DNA from: Cytobacillus citreus
Lineage (GTDB): Bacteria; Bacillota; Bacilli; Bacillales; Cytobacillaceae
NCBI RefSeq assembly: GCF_018343665.1
Contig: NZ_JAGYPM010000002.1
Span: 248,001-312,000 of the forward strand
DNA: 64,000 nt
Direction of reading: 5' to 3'
Under the pieces are notes generated by a model. The model had not been told where the DNA came from and did not search any database. It worked only from the letters and a program-made list of their open reading frames with translations. Below, in pieces: positions 47,801 to 57,365 of the stretch. Position numbers and translations under genes: made by a program. Within the stretch, counting starts at the first letter, position 1; each line of letters begins with the position of its first letter.

Positions 47801-48844
47801 ATGAACACAAAAAGATGGTCGGTGGATAAATATGTGGATGAACTCGAAAGATATCCACAAATTACACAAGCTGCTAGCCTATTAATAAAAAATGAAGTTG
47901 TTGCATTTCCAACAGAGACAGTATACGGATTAGGAGGGAATGCCGAAAATAATGATGCAGTTGCAAAAATTTTCGCGGCAAAAGGCAGACCGAGCGATAA
48001 TCCACTAATTATCCACATAGCTGAAGAAGAGCAGCTGCAGGATTTTGTTGAAGAAATACCTGAAAAGGCGAAACGATTAATGAAAGAATTCTGGCCGGGG
48101 CCGTTAACCCTTATTTTTAAAAAGAAAAACGGCAAGCTTTCAGATAAAGCAACAGCAGGATTATCTACAGTAGCTGTTCGAATGCCAGACCACCCGATCG
48201 CCCTTGCCGTTATTAAACAAGCAGGCCTTCCAATTGCTGCTCCAAGTGCGAACCGCTCAGGCAGACCGAGCCCTACTACGGCAGACCATGTATGGGAGGA
48301 TCTAAACGGAAGAATTGGCGGGCTTATTGACGGAGGCCCTACAGGTGTTGGTGTCGAATCTACCGTATTGGATTGTACCGTAAGTGTCCCGACCATTTTA
48401 AGACCTGGAGGAATTACAAGGGAACAGCTTGAAGCAGTAATAGGAACGGTAAATGTTGATCCAGCGCTCGTTGACACGGAGAAGGCACCAAAATCACCTG
48501 GAATGAAATATCGCCATTATGCTCCCGATGCACCTCTTTATTTAGTAGAAGGACCGAGGGGATTTATCCAAAAGCTTGTGAATGAAAAACGAAAAGAAGG
48601 ACTTTCCGTCGGAGTCTTAACAACAGAAGAAAATAGGGACTATTATCAAAGTGATTTTGTGTTTGCTTGTGGAAAACGTGCTGAGCTTGAAACTGTTGCA
48701 AGTTCTTTATATGAAGCATTAAGGTATTTTAATAGTACGAAAGCCGATGTTATTTTTAGCGAAATGTTTTCAAATGATGGTGTTGGAAACGCAATTATGA
48801 ACCGTCTGATGAAGGCAGCAGGACATCGTGTGATTAAAGGTTAA
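47801..48844 (+). CDS. ywlC: L-threonylcarbamoyladenylate synthase (Sua5/YwlC)
   Basis: The 347-residue enzyme makes threonylcarbamoyl-AMP for the t6A modification of tRNAs that read ANN codons. The YrdC/TsaC domain has VAFPTETVYGLGG, KGRPSDNPLI and PSANRSGRPSPT. The linker SPGMKYRHYAPD leads into the C-terminal Sua5 domain. A start five codons earlier would overlap AAGGTGG, so I use the ATG 5 nt after it. DnaA boxes upstream may couple it to replication. Confidence 0.94.
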   Translation: MNTKRWSVDKYVDELERYPQITQAASLLIKNEVVAFPTETVYGLGGNAENNDAVAKIFAAKGRPSDNPLIIHIAEEEQLQDFVEEIPEKAKRLMKEFWPGPLTLIFKKKNGKLSDKATAGLSTVAVRMPDHPIALAVIKQAGLPIAAPSANRSGRPSPTTADHVWEDLNGRIGGLIDGGPTGVGVESTVLDCTVSVPTILRPGGITREQLEAVIGTVNVDPALVDTEKAPKSPGMKYRHYAPDAPLYLVEGPRGFIQKLVNEKRKEGLSVGVLTTEENRDYYQSDFVFACGKRAELETVASSLYEALRYFNSTKADVIFSEMFSNDGVGNAIMNRLMKAAGHRVIKG

Positions 48845-48878
48845 AGCCGTCTCGTTTACTGAGAGCGGCTTTTTTTCA
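48843..48878 (+). terminator. Intrinsic terminator after ywlC
   Basis: AAAGCCG-CTC pairs with GAG-CGGCTTT (one bulge), followed by seven Ts. Confidence 0.85.
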
Positions 48879-48999
48879 AGTTATTGTATAAAAACAAGTT
48901 GAACTTTGTAGAATTGTTGAGAAAAAGGAATAATTTTTCATATAGAGACTATTGCATCTAGGAGATTTGTCTTATAATGATAAGGAAGGAGGCACAGCT

Positions 49000-49452
49000 A
49001 TGACTCATATTTTATTTGTATGTACAGGGAATACATGTCGGAGCCCGATGGCTGAAGCCATATTGAAAAGCAAGAATATCCCTAGAGTTGAAGTGAAATC
49101 TGCAGGTGTTTATGCATTTGATGGCAATGATGCATCAGTTAATACAAGAAGAGCATTGGAAGAACAAGGGTTAGCTCTTAATCACCGTGCTGCGTTATTA
49201 AATGAAAGTTTGGTGAATTGGACGACGTTTATTTTGACAATGACAAGGAGCCATAAGGAAGCGGTCATAAGCATGTTTCCGAGTGCTGCAGTGAAAACAT
49301 TTACCTTGAAGGAATTTGCGGGTAAGAGCGGAAACTGCGATATTATCGATCCTTTTGGAGGGTCAATTGAGATCTACAGAAATACTTTTAAGGATTTGAA
49401 TGAAACGATTTCTGATATCATGAATCGATTACAAAGCGAAAAGCATAACTAG
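49000..49452 (+). CDS. ywlE: Protein arginine phosphatase YwlE
   Basis: A 150-residue low-molecular-weight phosphatase. The P-loop is CTGNTCRSP with nucleophile Cys8 and Arg14, and the general acid lies in IIDPFGGS. The threonine in the loop (Thr12) is the residue that favours phospho-arginine over phosphotyrosine in B. subtilis YwlE, so it should reverse McsB arginine phosphorylation. The frame opens 16 codons earlier; GGAAGGAGG before this ATG fixes the start. A chemoreceptor follows after 10 bp. Confidence 0.93.
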   Translation: MTHILFVCTGNTCRSPMAEAILKSKNIPRVEVKSAGVYAFDGNDASVNTRRALEEQGLALNHRAALLNESLVNWTTFILTMTRSHKEAVISMFPSAAVKTFTLKEFAGKSGNCDIIDPFGGSIEIYRNTFKDLNETISDIMNRLQSEKHN

Positions 49453-49462
49453 GGGGAAAGTA

Positions 49463-50758
49463 ATGGGAGAGAAGCATCGGTATAAATTTGGTTTGAGGAA
49501 GAAGCTTGTTCTTTTTATTACAATTTTAGCACTCATTACATATACGACAAGCGCATTCTTTATTTATATTCTATATCCGCTAATTAATAAATCTTGGCCT
49601 ATTGACGAAGTTCTATTTTCGATTATTACATTAAGTCTTGGGATTATTTGGTCGGGTATCTTAGCCTTTTTCGCAGCTGGCTTTATCATCAAGCCTTTAC
49701 AAAAGCTAGAGAAAATGGCTTTAAAGGCTGCGCAGGGAGATATTCAAGAAGATGTAGAATTGGCGAAAACAGATGATGAAATCCGCTCGCTTGGCGTTGC
49801 CTTTAATGACATGTTATTGAACTTAAGGCAAATGGTTCATCAAATTGAAGAAAACTTCAGAGAAACAAATGATAAAGTAATTGCTATTTCTAAGGAATCT
49901 GCTTTTGCAGCTGAACAAGCAGATTCCATTGCAAGAACGATAAACGAGATTTCCATAGGGGCTGATAATTCCGCTATTTCCATTCAATCTACTGCCGAAT
50001 CTGTCGAGGATGTCATTAGAATTGCGGAAGAAGTTCAGGAAAAGGCAAACGCATCTGAGGTTGTGTCGAAAGAAATGGTTCAGGATCTTCATGAATCAAA
50101 GAAAATTATTCACTCTCTTGTTTCAGGAATCGAGAGACTTGCGCAAGAAAATCGGGAGTCACTTCAAACAGTCATGCGTCTAGAGGAGAATGCGACAAAG
50201 GTTGAACAAATCATCCAGCTTGTCGGTGATATTGCGGCTCAGACGAATCTTTTAGCTTTGAATGCATCAATTGAAGCGGCTAGAGCTGGAGAACATGGGA
50301 AAGGCTTTGCTGTTGTAGCGGAGGAAGTAAGAAAGCTTGCTGACGAAAGTGCGAAAGCTGTACAAGGCATTTCGGAACTTATTGCAAACATCCAAGCTGA
50401 GGTTCAAAATGTTGTTAAGCAAATTACCGAACAAGTAGAAACGGCTAATAGTGAGGCGAAAAAAGGAACAGAAACGAATACCGTGATCGAAGAGATGACG
50501 AAAACGGTTAATGAAATGGCTTCATTTGTTTCTACAATTACTATTTTAGTAGATCGCCAAATGGAAAGCATTCAGCATACTTCTACGCAATCCCAGGAAG
50601 TGGCTGCTATTGCAGAGGAGACATCTGCTGGTGCTCAAGAAGTTGCAACCGCAACGGATCAGCAAACGGCAGTAATGGCAAATGTTGAAAACCTTGCAAT
50701 TGAATTAAAAGAGCAGGCGGAAAAATTAAAAAATACCATTACTAGATTTCAGATTTAA
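49463..50758 (+). CDS. Methyl-accepting chemotaxis protein without an external sensor domain
   Basis: A 431-residue chemoreceptor. Two membrane helices (about 13-35 and 45-70) are separated by only a short loop. A HAMP domain (about 72-125) and a long coiled coil follow, with the conserved signalling tip [20 protein letters not shown]. With no periplasmic domain it may sense a cytoplasmic or membrane state. GGGGGAAAG precedes the ATG. It may be cotranscribed with ywlE. Confidence 0.88.
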   Translation: MGEKHRYKFGLRKKLVLFITILALITYTTSAFFIYILYPLINKSWPIDEVLFSIITLSLGIIWSGILAFFAAGFIIKPLQKLEKMALKAAQGDIQEDVELAKTDDEIRSLGVAFNDMLLNLRQMVHQIEENFRETNDKVIAISKESAFAAEQADSIARTINEISIGADNSAISIQSTAESVEDVIRIAEEVQEKANASEVVSKEMVQDLHESKKIIHSLVSGIERLAQENRESLQTVMRLEENATKVEQIIQLVGDIAAQTNLLALNASIEAARAGEHGKGFAVVAEEVRKLADESAKAVQGISELIANIQAEVQNVVKQITEQVETANSEAKKGTETNTVIEEMTKTVNEMASFVSTITILVDRQMESIQHTSTQSQEVAAIAEETSAGAQEVATATDQQTAVMANVENLAIELKEQAEKLKNTITRFQI

Positions 50759-50765
50759 TAGAGAG

Positions 50766-50796
50766 GAGGGCCTTCGTTTTTCGGAGGCTCTTTTTA
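50766..50796 (+). terminator. Terminator after the chemoreceptor gene
   Basis: CCTTCG / CGGAGG (with wobbles) is extended by GAG/CTC and followed by TTTTT. Confidence 0.65.
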
Positions 50797-50805
50797 GTTA
50801 ATAAG

Positions 50806-50931
50806 AAGGTTTGAGTTTATTTAAGTACTAAAGTAAAATTGAAATTAGATTAAGTCTCTGCTACGGAGATCACATAAAAAAACTAAGGCATTCGCCAAAA
50901 AGGACTCGGCGAAGGCCAAGTTTTTCTAATA
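50806..50931 (+). repeat. Family D repeat, copy D3, with terminator hairpin
   Basis: It begins GAAGGTTTGAGTTTATTTAA and ends CATTCGCCAAAAAGGACTCG, then GCGAAGGCCAAGTTTTTC. The terminal hairpin is less perfect than in D1 and D2. Confidence 0.65.
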
Positions 50932-50997
50932 TTTTCTAAGGTTTATGTAAAAATAATAGCAGGTGCTAGAAAGTTCAGTTCATAGGAGGATTATTGA

Positions 50998-51438
50998 ATG
51001 AAAGTTGCAATTGCTTCAGATCATGGCGGCGTTAATATTCGCGAAGAGATAAAGAATTTAATGAATGAAATGGGAATTGAATTTGAAGATTTTGGCTGTG
51101 AATGTGGAACTTCTGTCGATTATCCTGATTATGCATTGCCAGTCGCTCAAAAGGTAGCGAACGGTGAATTTGATAAAGGCATTCTCATTTGCGGTACTGG
51201 AATTGGCATGAGTATCGCGGCTAATAAGGTGAAAGGCATCCGCTGTGCGCTCGTACATGATGTATTTAGTGCGAAAGCAACTCGTGAACATAATGACAGC
51301 AATATGCTCGCAATGGGAGAGCGGGTAATTGGTCCAGGACTAGCGCGCGAAATCGCGAAAGTATGGCTGACGACTGATTATGAAGGCGGACGGCACGAAA
51401 ATCGTGTTGGGAAAATTAAAGCTTACGAAAATCAATAA
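50998..51438 (+). CDS. rpiB: Ribose-5-phosphate isomerase B
   Basis: A 146-residue RpiB/LacAB family isomerase interconverting ribose 5-phosphate and ribulose 5-phosphate. ASDHGGVNIRE, the active-site cysteine in LICGTGIGMSIAANK and the HDVFSAKATREHND region are present. It corresponds to YwlF. The ATG has AGGAGG 8 nt upstream. The TAA stop coincides with the end of a family B mini-element. Confidence 0.93.
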   Translation: MKVAIASDHGGVNIREEIKNLMNEMGIEFEDFGCECGTSVDYPDYALPVAQKVANGEFDKGILICGTGIGMSIAANKVKGIRCALVHDVFSAKATREHNDSNMLAMGERVIGPGLAREIAKVWLTTDYEGGRHENRVGKIKAYENQ

Positions 51439-51509
51439 AGTGAAACTTTCATCAGTGGGGGTCTTACTGCCCGTTAATCTGCGATAAAGTGAAACTTTCA
51501 TCCGATAAA
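51435..51509 (-). mobile_element. Family B mini-element, copy B4, plus a terminal remnant
   Basis: The two ends of a B element are joined directly at a shared CCCCCAC, leaving only about 50 bp between ATAAA flanks (51435-51488). A second, still smaller piece (GTGAAACTTTCATC between ATAAA sites) follows at 51484-51509. The stop codon of rpiB lies in the first flank. Confidence 0.75.
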
Positions 51510-51539
51510 AGAGGAAGCTTCCGGAAAGGGTGAGCTTTT

Positions 51540-52115
51540 TTGAAAGAGTCAATCGAAACATGGGAAATGCAATTATCCAACATTATTGGTGAATTTAGTG
51601 AACAGGTTCCTCTAAATGATAGGCATATTCTTGTCATTGGCTGCAGCACTAGTGAAGTAGCTGGGAAGAAAATCGGCACAGCTGGTACAGAGCAGGTGGC
51701 TGAGTTGATTTTTTCCCAATTAAGGATACTAAGTGAGAAGACAGGTGTCGAACTTGCTTTCCAATGCTGTGAACATTTAAATCGAGCATTGGTTGTTGAA
51801 AGAAAAACAGCCCTGGAGAAGCATTTAGATGAAGTCAGTGTTCTTCCTGTTCGTACCGCAGGCGGTGCAATGGCAACTTATGCTTTTGAACATATGGCAG
51901 ATCCCATTGTCGTTGAGCATATTAAAGCAGATGCAGGGATTGACATTGGCGATACTTTTATAGGCATGCATTTAAAGCATGTGGCAGTTCCGATTAGAGT
52001 TACACAGAAATCGTTAGGTGAGGCTCATGTCACATTGGCAATGACAAGACCTAAGCTAATTGGCGGAGCTAGAGCTGTTTATGAAAGAAAAATGGAAAAT
52101 AAAACCTGCAGCTAG
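51540..52115 (+). CDS. ywlG: YwlG family protein (UPF0340)
   Basis: A 191-residue protein matching YwlG ([56 protein letters not shown]). The function is not established. It starts at TTG with AAAGGGTGAG about 10 nt upstream. It lies between rpiB and glyA, as in B. subtilis, but is now separated from rpiB by the mini-element. Confidence 0.87.
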   Translation: MKESIETWEMQLSNIIGEFSEQVPLNDRHILVIGCSTSEVAGKKIGTAGTEQVAELIFSQLRILSEKTGVELAFQCCEHLNRALVVERKTALEKHLDEVSVLPVRTAGGAMATYAFEHMADPIVVEHIKADAGIDIGDTFIGMHLKHVAVPIRVTQKSLGEAHVTLAMTRPKLIGGARAVYERKMENKTCS

Positions 52116-52116
52116 G

Positions 52117-52147
52117 AAGCCTTTGTGTAATGCAAAGGCTTTTCTCT
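52117..52147 (+). terminator. Intrinsic terminator after ywlG
   Basis: AAGCCTTTG / CAAAGGCTT with a 7-nt loop, followed by a T/C-rich tail. Confidence 0.85.
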
Positions 52148-52180
52148 TTTAAATCATTAAAGCTAATTCAATCTCTTCTT

Positions 52181-52209
52181 TTCCCTAGTAAAACATGATA
52201 AGATATAAT
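52181..52209 (+). promoter_or_regulatory. glyA promoter
   Basis: TTCCCT and a perfect TATAAT are 17 bp apart, about 70 bp before glyA. I looked for a PurR box after it and saw no convincing one. Confidence 0.5.
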
Positions 52210-52277
52210 GGAATTTTCAAAATAGAACCGTTACATATCTATTTGATATAGTTCGAGGAAAAAGGGAGGCTTTTAGG

Positions 52278-53519
52278 ATGAAGCATTTAGCGAAACAAGA
52301 TGAGCTAGTTTTCAACTCAATTCAAGATGAATTAGGGCGCCAAAGAACAAAGATAGAATTAATAGCTTCTGAGAACTTTGTCAGTGAAGCAGTAATGGAA
52401 GCACAAGGTTCTGTTCTTACGAATAAATATGCAGAGGGTTACCCAGCTAGACGTTATTACGGTGGCTGTGAGCATGTAGACGTAGTGGAGAATTTAGCTC
52501 GTGATCGGGCAAAAGAAATTTTTGGTGCAGAGCATGTTAATGTTCAGCCGCATTCTGGTGCACAGGCAAATATGGCTGTGTATTACACCATTTTGGAGCA
52601 TGGGGATACGGTTCTTGGTATGAATCTTTCTCATGGCGGCCACTTAACACATGGAAGCCCAGTTAATTTTAGTGGAGTTCAATATAACTTCGTTGAATAT
52701 GGCGTTGATGAAAAGACTCATATGATCGATTATGATGTCGTCCTTGAAAAAGCACGCGAGCATAAACCGAAGTTAATCGTAGCAGGTGCAAGTGCTTATC
52801 CACGTGCGATTGATTTTAAACGCTTCCGTGAAATCGCTGATGAAGTTGGAGCTTATTTAATGGTAGACATGGCTCATATTGCTGGACTAGTTGCAGCTGG
52901 ATTACATCAAAGCCCAGTCCCTTATGCAGACTTCGTTACGACTACAACACATAAAACCCTGCGTGGTCCACGCGGTGGTATGATTCTTTGTAAAGAAGAA
53001 TTTGCGAAGAAAATTGATAAATCTATTTTCCCTGGAATTCAAGGCGGTCCGTTAATGCATGTTATTGCAGCAAAAGCCGTTGCACTTGGTGAAACTCTTC
53101 AAGAGGACTTCAAGACCTATGCAAGCAATGTCATTTCAAATGCAAAGCATCTAGCAGAAGGCTTGCTAAAGGAAGGACTTGATCTTGTTTCAGGCGGTAC
53201 AGATAATCATCTTTTACTTGTTGACCTGCGCTCCCTTGGTTTAACAGGTAAAATTGCTGAAAAGGTTCTTGACGAAGTAGGCATTACTGTGAATAAAAAT
53301 ACAATTCCATACGATCCAGAAAGCCCATTCGTTACTAGCGGCGTTCGTATCGGTACAGCTGCAGTCACTTCCCGTGACTTCGGTGAAAAGGAAATGGAAG
53401 AAATTGCATCCATCATTGCTTTCACACTAAAAAATTACGAAGACGAAGGCAAGCTTGAGGAAGCAAGAAATCGCGTAGAATCACTAACTAGCAACTTTAC
53501 ATTATATCCTGAATATTAA
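52278..53519 (+). CDS. glyA: Serine hydroxymethyltransferase
   Basis: The 413-residue PLP enzyme converts serine and tetrahydrofolate to glycine and methylene-tetrahydrofolate. The cofactor lysine lies in [14 protein letters not shown], and [28 protein letters not shown] and [14 protein letters not shown] are typical. Length is standard. The ATG has AAGGGAGGC upstream, and a strong terminator follows. Confidence 0.97.
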   Translation: MKHLAKQDELVFNSIQDELGRQRTKIELIASENFVSEAVMEAQGSVLTNKYAEGYPARRYYGGCEHVDVVENLARDRAKEIFGAEHVNVQPHSGAQANMAVYYTILEHGDTVLGMNLSHGGHLTHGSPVNFSGVQYNFVEYGVDEKTHMIDYDVVLEKAREHKPKLIVAGASAYPRAIDFKRFREIADEVGAYLMVDMAHIAGLVAAGLHQSPVPYADFVTTTTHKTLRGPRGGMILCKEEFAKKIDKSIFPGIQGGPLMHVIAAKAVALGETLQEDFKTYASNVISNAKHLAEGLLKEGLDLVSGGTDNHLLLVDLRSLGLTGKIAEKVLDEVGITVNKNTIPYDPESPFVTSGVRIGTAAVTSRDFGEKEMEEIASIIAFTLKNYEDEGKLEEARNRVESLTSNFTLYPEY

Positions 53520-53522
53520 TCC

Positions 53523-53555
53523 AAAAGGGTCTGACTTAGGTCAGATCCTTTTTTA
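53523..53555 (+). terminator. Intrinsic terminator after glyA
   Basis: AAGGGTCTGAC-TTAG-GTCAGATCCTT (one wobble) followed by Ts. Confidence 0.9.
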
Positions 53556-53564
53556 TGAAGGTTG

Positions 53565-53656
53565 CGGAAATAATGAGCAAAGTGGCGGAAATAATAATGA
53601 AACTAGCGGATATATTGAAATTGTGGCGGATATTGTAGCAAAACTAGCGGATATCC
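53565..53656. repeat. 21-bp degenerate tandem repeat T5 (GCGGATAT core)
   Basis: Five cores (GCGGAAATA, GCGGATATA, GCGGATATT, GCGGATATC) are spaced 20-21 bp apart right after the glyA terminator. Confidence 0.8.
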
Positions 53657-53749
53657 GGAAGCTAAGCAATATTTAAGCAATAAATTCTCTTCTTTAGCCC
53701 CTTTTAACAAGCCTTCTTTGACGATTCTTTTACAATTAAAAAATGAAAG

Positions 53750-53778
53750 TTGCCCTGTGAAAATTTTTTCTGTAAAAT
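53750..53778 (+). promoter_or_regulatory. Possible upp promoter
   Basis: TTGCCC and TAAAAT are 17 bp apart with TG directly before the -10, about 95 bp before the upp start. Confidence 0.5.
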
Positions 53779-53872
53779 TAGACGAAGTGCAAGTCGAGAA
53801 AATTGTCGAAGGAAGTATTTCTTTACTTATTAATATTGAAAAATGAATAAAATTGAAAAGGGGAGATTTTTC

Positions 53873-54502
53873 ATGGCAAAGGTATTCGTATTTGATCATC
53901 CATTAATTCAGCATAAGCTTACATACATTCGTGATAAGGCTACAGGAACGAAGGATTTTCGTGAATTGGTCGATGAAGTATCAACTTTAATGGCATTTGA
54001 AATTACAAGGGATATGTCATTGGAAGAGGTAGAAATCGAAACACCAGTTAGTCCAATGAAATCTAAAGTTCTATCTGGCAAAAAGATGGGGATTATTCCA
54101 ATTTTACGAGCTGGAATCGGAATGGTTGATGGAATTTTGAAACTGATCCCTGCGGCAAAGGTAGGCCATATCGGTTTATACCGTGATCCGAAAACACTAA
54201 AGCCTGTTGAGTATTATGTAAAACTCCCTAGTGATGTAGAAGAAAGAGACTTTATCGTTGTTGATCCGATGCTCGCAACAGGCGGATCTGCGGTGGAAGC
54301 GATTAATTCTTTGAAAAAGCGCGGTGCCAAACATATTAAATTTATGTGCTTAGTTGCTGCTCCAGAAGGAGTCGAGGTGTTAAAGGAAGCTCATCCAGAT
54401 GTAGATATCTTTATTGCAGCTTTAGACGAAAAGTTAAATGATCATGGCTATATTGTACCTGGTCTAGGTGACGCAGGAGACCGTTTATTTGGTACAAAAT
54501 AA
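53873..54502 (+). CDS. upp: Uracil phosphoribosyltransferase
   Basis: The 209-residue salvage enzyme makes UMP from uracil and PRPP. The PRPP loop is [15 protein letters not shown], and [12 protein letters not shown] and the C-terminal uracil-binding [12 protein letters not shown] are present. The frame opens ten codons earlier, but AAAAGGGGAG lies before the ATG chosen and the length then equals the B. subtilis enzyme. The TAA stop is part of a family B mini-element flank. Confidence 0.96.
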   Translation: MAKVFVFDHPLIQHKLTYIRDKATGTKDFRELVDEVSTLMAFEITRDMSLEEVEIETPVSPMKSKVLSGKKMGIIPILRAGIGMVDGILKLIPAAKVGHIGLYRDPKTLKPVEYYVKLPSDVEERDFIVVDPMLATGGSAVEAINSLKKRGAKHIKFMCLVAAPEGVEVLKEAHPDVDIFIAALDEKLNDHGYIVPGLGDAGDRLFGTK

Positions 54503-54552
54503 AGTGATACTTCCATAAGTGGGGGTCTTACTGCCCGTTAATCTGCGATAAA
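54499..54552 (-). mobile_element. Family B mini-element, copy B5
   Basis: About 50 bp between ATAAA flanks: GTGATACTTCCATAAG, then GGGGGTCTTACTGCCCGTTA and ATCTGCG. It is the two family B ends fused at the G5 tract. It begins in the upp stop codon and lies before the upp terminator. Confidence 0.75.
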
Positions 54553-54584
54553 TTCAGTATATAGAAATCATCTAAAGAACTAGC

Positions 54585-54618
54585 AAACTGGTCCTATTTT
54601 TAAAGGGCCAGTTTTTTT
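54585..54618 (+). terminator. Intrinsic terminator after upp
   Basis: AAACTGGTCCT / AGGGCCAGTTT (one wobble) followed by seven Ts. The rest of the 54619-54819 gap contains an inverted GTCGTCGG/CCGACGAC (about 54652-54725) and no gene. Confidence 0.85.
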
Positions 54619-54819
54619 CTAATGTTTAGCTTTTCCTGTGTACAAATAAAATTGTCGTCGGATTCGTTGAGCAAGCCTTGATGTACGAAGAGATCACCAG
54701 AGCAGCGAAAATGAAACCGACGACATTTTGCATACAAGGTTGAGAGTGGATACTCATAATTGTTTCTTATGCATATATATTCCCTATTAAGACACCCTAA
54801 GCCAAAAAGGGTGATTTTT

Positions 54820-57054
54820 ATGAAAAAACTTATCACAATCTCAACCCTCTTCTTACTATTGTTACCCCAGCCATCTGTGCATGCACGAACCCTTCATCAC
54901 CCTTCCGTTCCAAAAGAATCCACAGATATCGAAAAAGTATCGATTATTATATTAAATAAAGAAAAAAGTGAACAAGAAATTAGGCAACTAATTCGTTCCA
55001 CTCCCAATCTAGAATTAAGGCATATTTACAAATACGCGATTAATGGCTTTTCAGTTAAAGGCAAACAGTCTGACATTGACAAGCTTTCGAATCTTGCGGG
55101 AGCATCGGATTCTCCTGTTCATTCATATCAAGTTCACGCGGAAGAAAGCATCAAAATGATCGGAGGAGAAGAAGTTAGAGGCTTATTTGATGCAAAAAAC
55201 CAGAGATTAACGGGTAAAGGAATAAAGGTGGGTGTGATCGATACGGGGGTTGACTACACACATCCAGATTTAAGAACCAATTACGGGGGAGGGCAAGATT
55301 TAGTGGACGGGGACAATGACCCGATGGAGACAACCGAGAGAGAGGGAGAGAGCACGCTTCATGGAACACATGTTGCTGGAATTATAGCGGCGAACGGCAA
55401 AATCCAAGGGGTAGCTCCTGAAGCAACCATAATTTCTTACCGGGCGCTCGGTCCAGGAGGAAACGGAACAACGGAGCAAGTGATTGCAGCGATTGATCAG
55501 GCAGTAAAGGATCAAGTAGATATTTTGAATCTATCTCTTGGAAATAATGTGAACGGACCGGATCTTCCGATAAGTATGGCTTTAAATAAAGCAGTAGAAA
55601 AGGGAATTACCGCCGTAACCTCTTCAGGGAATTCTGGGCCAAATAACTGGACAGTTGGGTCACCAGGCACGGCCTCTAAAGCGATTTCGGTAGGTGCTTC
55701 CACTCCTGCACTGAACATAGCCTATTTAGAAGCAGCTGGGAAGAAGTTTAGGCTTGAGCCGCTTCAAGGATCAGTCGAATGGCATTTCAATAAATCATAT
55801 GAAATCATGTTTGCTGGTTTAGGAAGTAAAGAGGAATTGAAGGACGCTAATGGAAAAATTGTGTTGCTTGAAAGAGGCGAACTTACGTTTACCGAAAAAG
55901 CGATAAATGCTTACGAGGCGGGAGCAATCGCTGTAATTATCTACAATAATACGAAAGGGACATTTTTCGGTAATTTAGAGAAGGGCGTTTCGATTCCTGT
56001 TACGGCCGTGTCTAAAGCAAGTGGGGAGAAGATAAAAAAGGAAATGACCAATAAGAGGCTGTTTGCAAGGACATATATAATAGAAGAAAAGGATGTTCTT
56101 GCAGATTTTAGCTCCCGCGGTCCTGTCACCTCTACATGGGAGATCAAACCTGATGTCCTAGCTCCTGGAGTCGCGATTAATAGTACTGTTCCAGGAGGGT
56201 ATTTACCTTTGCAGGGAACAAGCATGGCCGCACCACATGTTGCAGGTGCATGTGCTCTCATTAAGCAAGCTCATCCTGAATGGAGCCCCGAAAAAATTAA
56301 AGCTGCTCTTATGAACACTGCAAAGCCGCTTTTAAACAAAAAAGGAGAGCTTTATCGAACCTTTGAGCAGGGCGCTGGGAGGATACAAATAGAGAAAGCT
56401 TTAAAGACAAACACCCTTGTGATGCCAGCTTCTCTACAATTTGGTAAGTTTCAGCTTTCTGACCGGCTTCATGAGCATAGTGGATTTGTTACAATCGAAA
56501 ATATCGGGTTAAAAGGGCAGAACTACTCGTTCTCCATTCCGCGTGCTGAGAAAGGTTTAAGCTGGAGACTGCCTCTCCCCCTTTATTTAAAACCGGGGGA
56601 GAAGAAAAGAGTTGAAATCAAATTATCCGTAGACACCCATCTATTAGACAAAAAAGTTTATGATGGCACACATATTCTGAATGCAGGCTCAGAGAAAATA
56701 ATGCTTCCTTATCTATATGTTCTTGAAGAACCAGATTATCCACGAGTAATGGGATTTGGAATTGGGAAAGGTGATCAAAAGCAAACCTATCGGTACGAGG
56801 TATATTTACCAGGTGGTGCAGAGGAATTCGGAATCGCTATGTTTGACTATGATAGTCTTCGATTTATTGGCTTCCTAGACTGGAAAAGAAATATTGGAAA
56901 AGGAGAGCTAAAGCAAGAGATTAAAAGTGAACAGCTTCCAAGGCCGGGATTGTATGTCATAAAGGTATTCGCAAAAAAGGCAGGAAAGGAAGACGCAATT
57001 GAATCGTTTCTGTTTGTCCAGTCAAATGGGCAAATTGCTGAACAGCATGACTAG
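54820..57054 (+). CDS. Secreted subtilisin-like serine protease, Vpr-like
   Basis: A pre-pro-protease of 744 residues. The signal peptide is about residues 1-23. An I9 propeptide follows (about 34-115). The S8 catalytic domain has Asp141 (VIDTGVDYTHPDL), His181 (HGTHVAGIIAANG) and Ser468 (GTSMAAPHVAGA). A PA domain (about 335-410) is inserted between His and Ser, as in Vpr. A beta-rich C-terminal region completes it. The frame opens 20 codons earlier; AAAGGGTG precedes this ATG, which starts a proper signal peptide. Vpr of B. subtilis is slightly longer and lies elsewhere. Confidence 0.9.
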   Translation: MKKLITISTLFLLLLPQPSVHARTLHHPSVPKESTDIEKVSIIILNKEKSEQEIRQLIRSTPNLELRHIYKYAINGFSVKGKQSDIDKLSNLAGASDSPVHSYQVHAEESIKMIGGEEVRGLFDAKNQRLTGKGIKVGVIDTGVDYTHPDLRTNYGGGQDLVDGDNDPMETTEREGESTLHGTHVAGIIAANGKIQGVAPEATIISYRALGPGGNGTTEQVIAAIDQAVKDQVDILNLSLGNNVNGPDLPISMALNKAVEKGITAVTSSGNSGPNNWTVGSPGTASKAISVGASTPALNIAYLEAAGKKFRLEPLQGSVEWHFNKSYEIMFAGLGSKEELKDANGKIVLLERGELTFTEKAINAYEAGAIAVIIYNNTKGTFFGNLEKGVSIPVTAVSKASGEKIKKEMTNKRLFARTYIIEEKDVLADFSSRGPVTSTWEIKPDVLAPGVAINSTVPGGYLPLQGTSMAAPHVAGACALIKQAHPEWSPEKIKAALMNTAKPLLNKKGELYRTFEQGAGRIQIEKALKTNTLVMPASLQFGKFQLSDRLHEHSGFVTIENIGLKGQNYSFSIPRAEKGLSWRLPLPLYLKPGEKKRVEIKLSVDTHLLDKKVYDGTHILNAGSEKIMLPYLYVLEEPDYPRVMGFGIGKGDQKQTYRYEVYLPGGAEEFGIAMFDYDSLRFIGFLDWKRNIGKGELKQEIKSEQLPRPGLYVIKVFAKKAGKEDAIESFLFVQSNGQIAEQHD

Positions 57055-57069
57055 ATAAAAAGATTAATC

Positions 57070-57118
57070 AGCTATTGAAAATGGGATGAAGCAAAAACTC
57101 ATTCCATTTTCAATAGCT
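57070..57118. terminator. Long hairpin after the subtilase gene
   Basis: AGCTATTGAAAATGG pairs with CCATTTTCAATAGCT, and GATGA/TCATT extends the stem inward. There is no clean T-run, but the stem is strong enough to end or protect the transcript. Confidence 0.65.
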
Positions 57119-57199
57119 TAGTTAAATGAATTTGTGATCAAACTGTGAACATGCCAAATTTTAGCCTTTTTGTTAGTGACTTTTTTCACTACAAACACA

Positions 57200-57234
57200 T
57201 TGACATTGACATGCCCCTATTGTATGCTTACAAA
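57200..57234 (+). promoter_or_regulatory. Promoter region of the atp operon
   Basis: Two overlapping TTGACA boxes stand in tandem. At 17 bp from each are TATGCT (57223) and TACAAA (57229), each matching four of six -10 bases. The remaining DNA up to the broken atpZ is AT-rich with no other gene. Confidence 0.55.
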
Positions 57235-57365
57235 GGGTATAAGATGATAGGGTTTTCATAATCTTTTTGCAGTTATTATTCCCGAATCTGCATGTTCTAA
57301 TATTGGAAAGCAGAACCTCAAAACTCACTTACCATTCTCTTAATTTTTTAGAGAGATGCGTTATG

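Noticed and set aside
52210..52277. PurR box in the glyA leader
   Set aside because: Only fragments such as GAACCG are present; the paired PurBox arrangement was not found.
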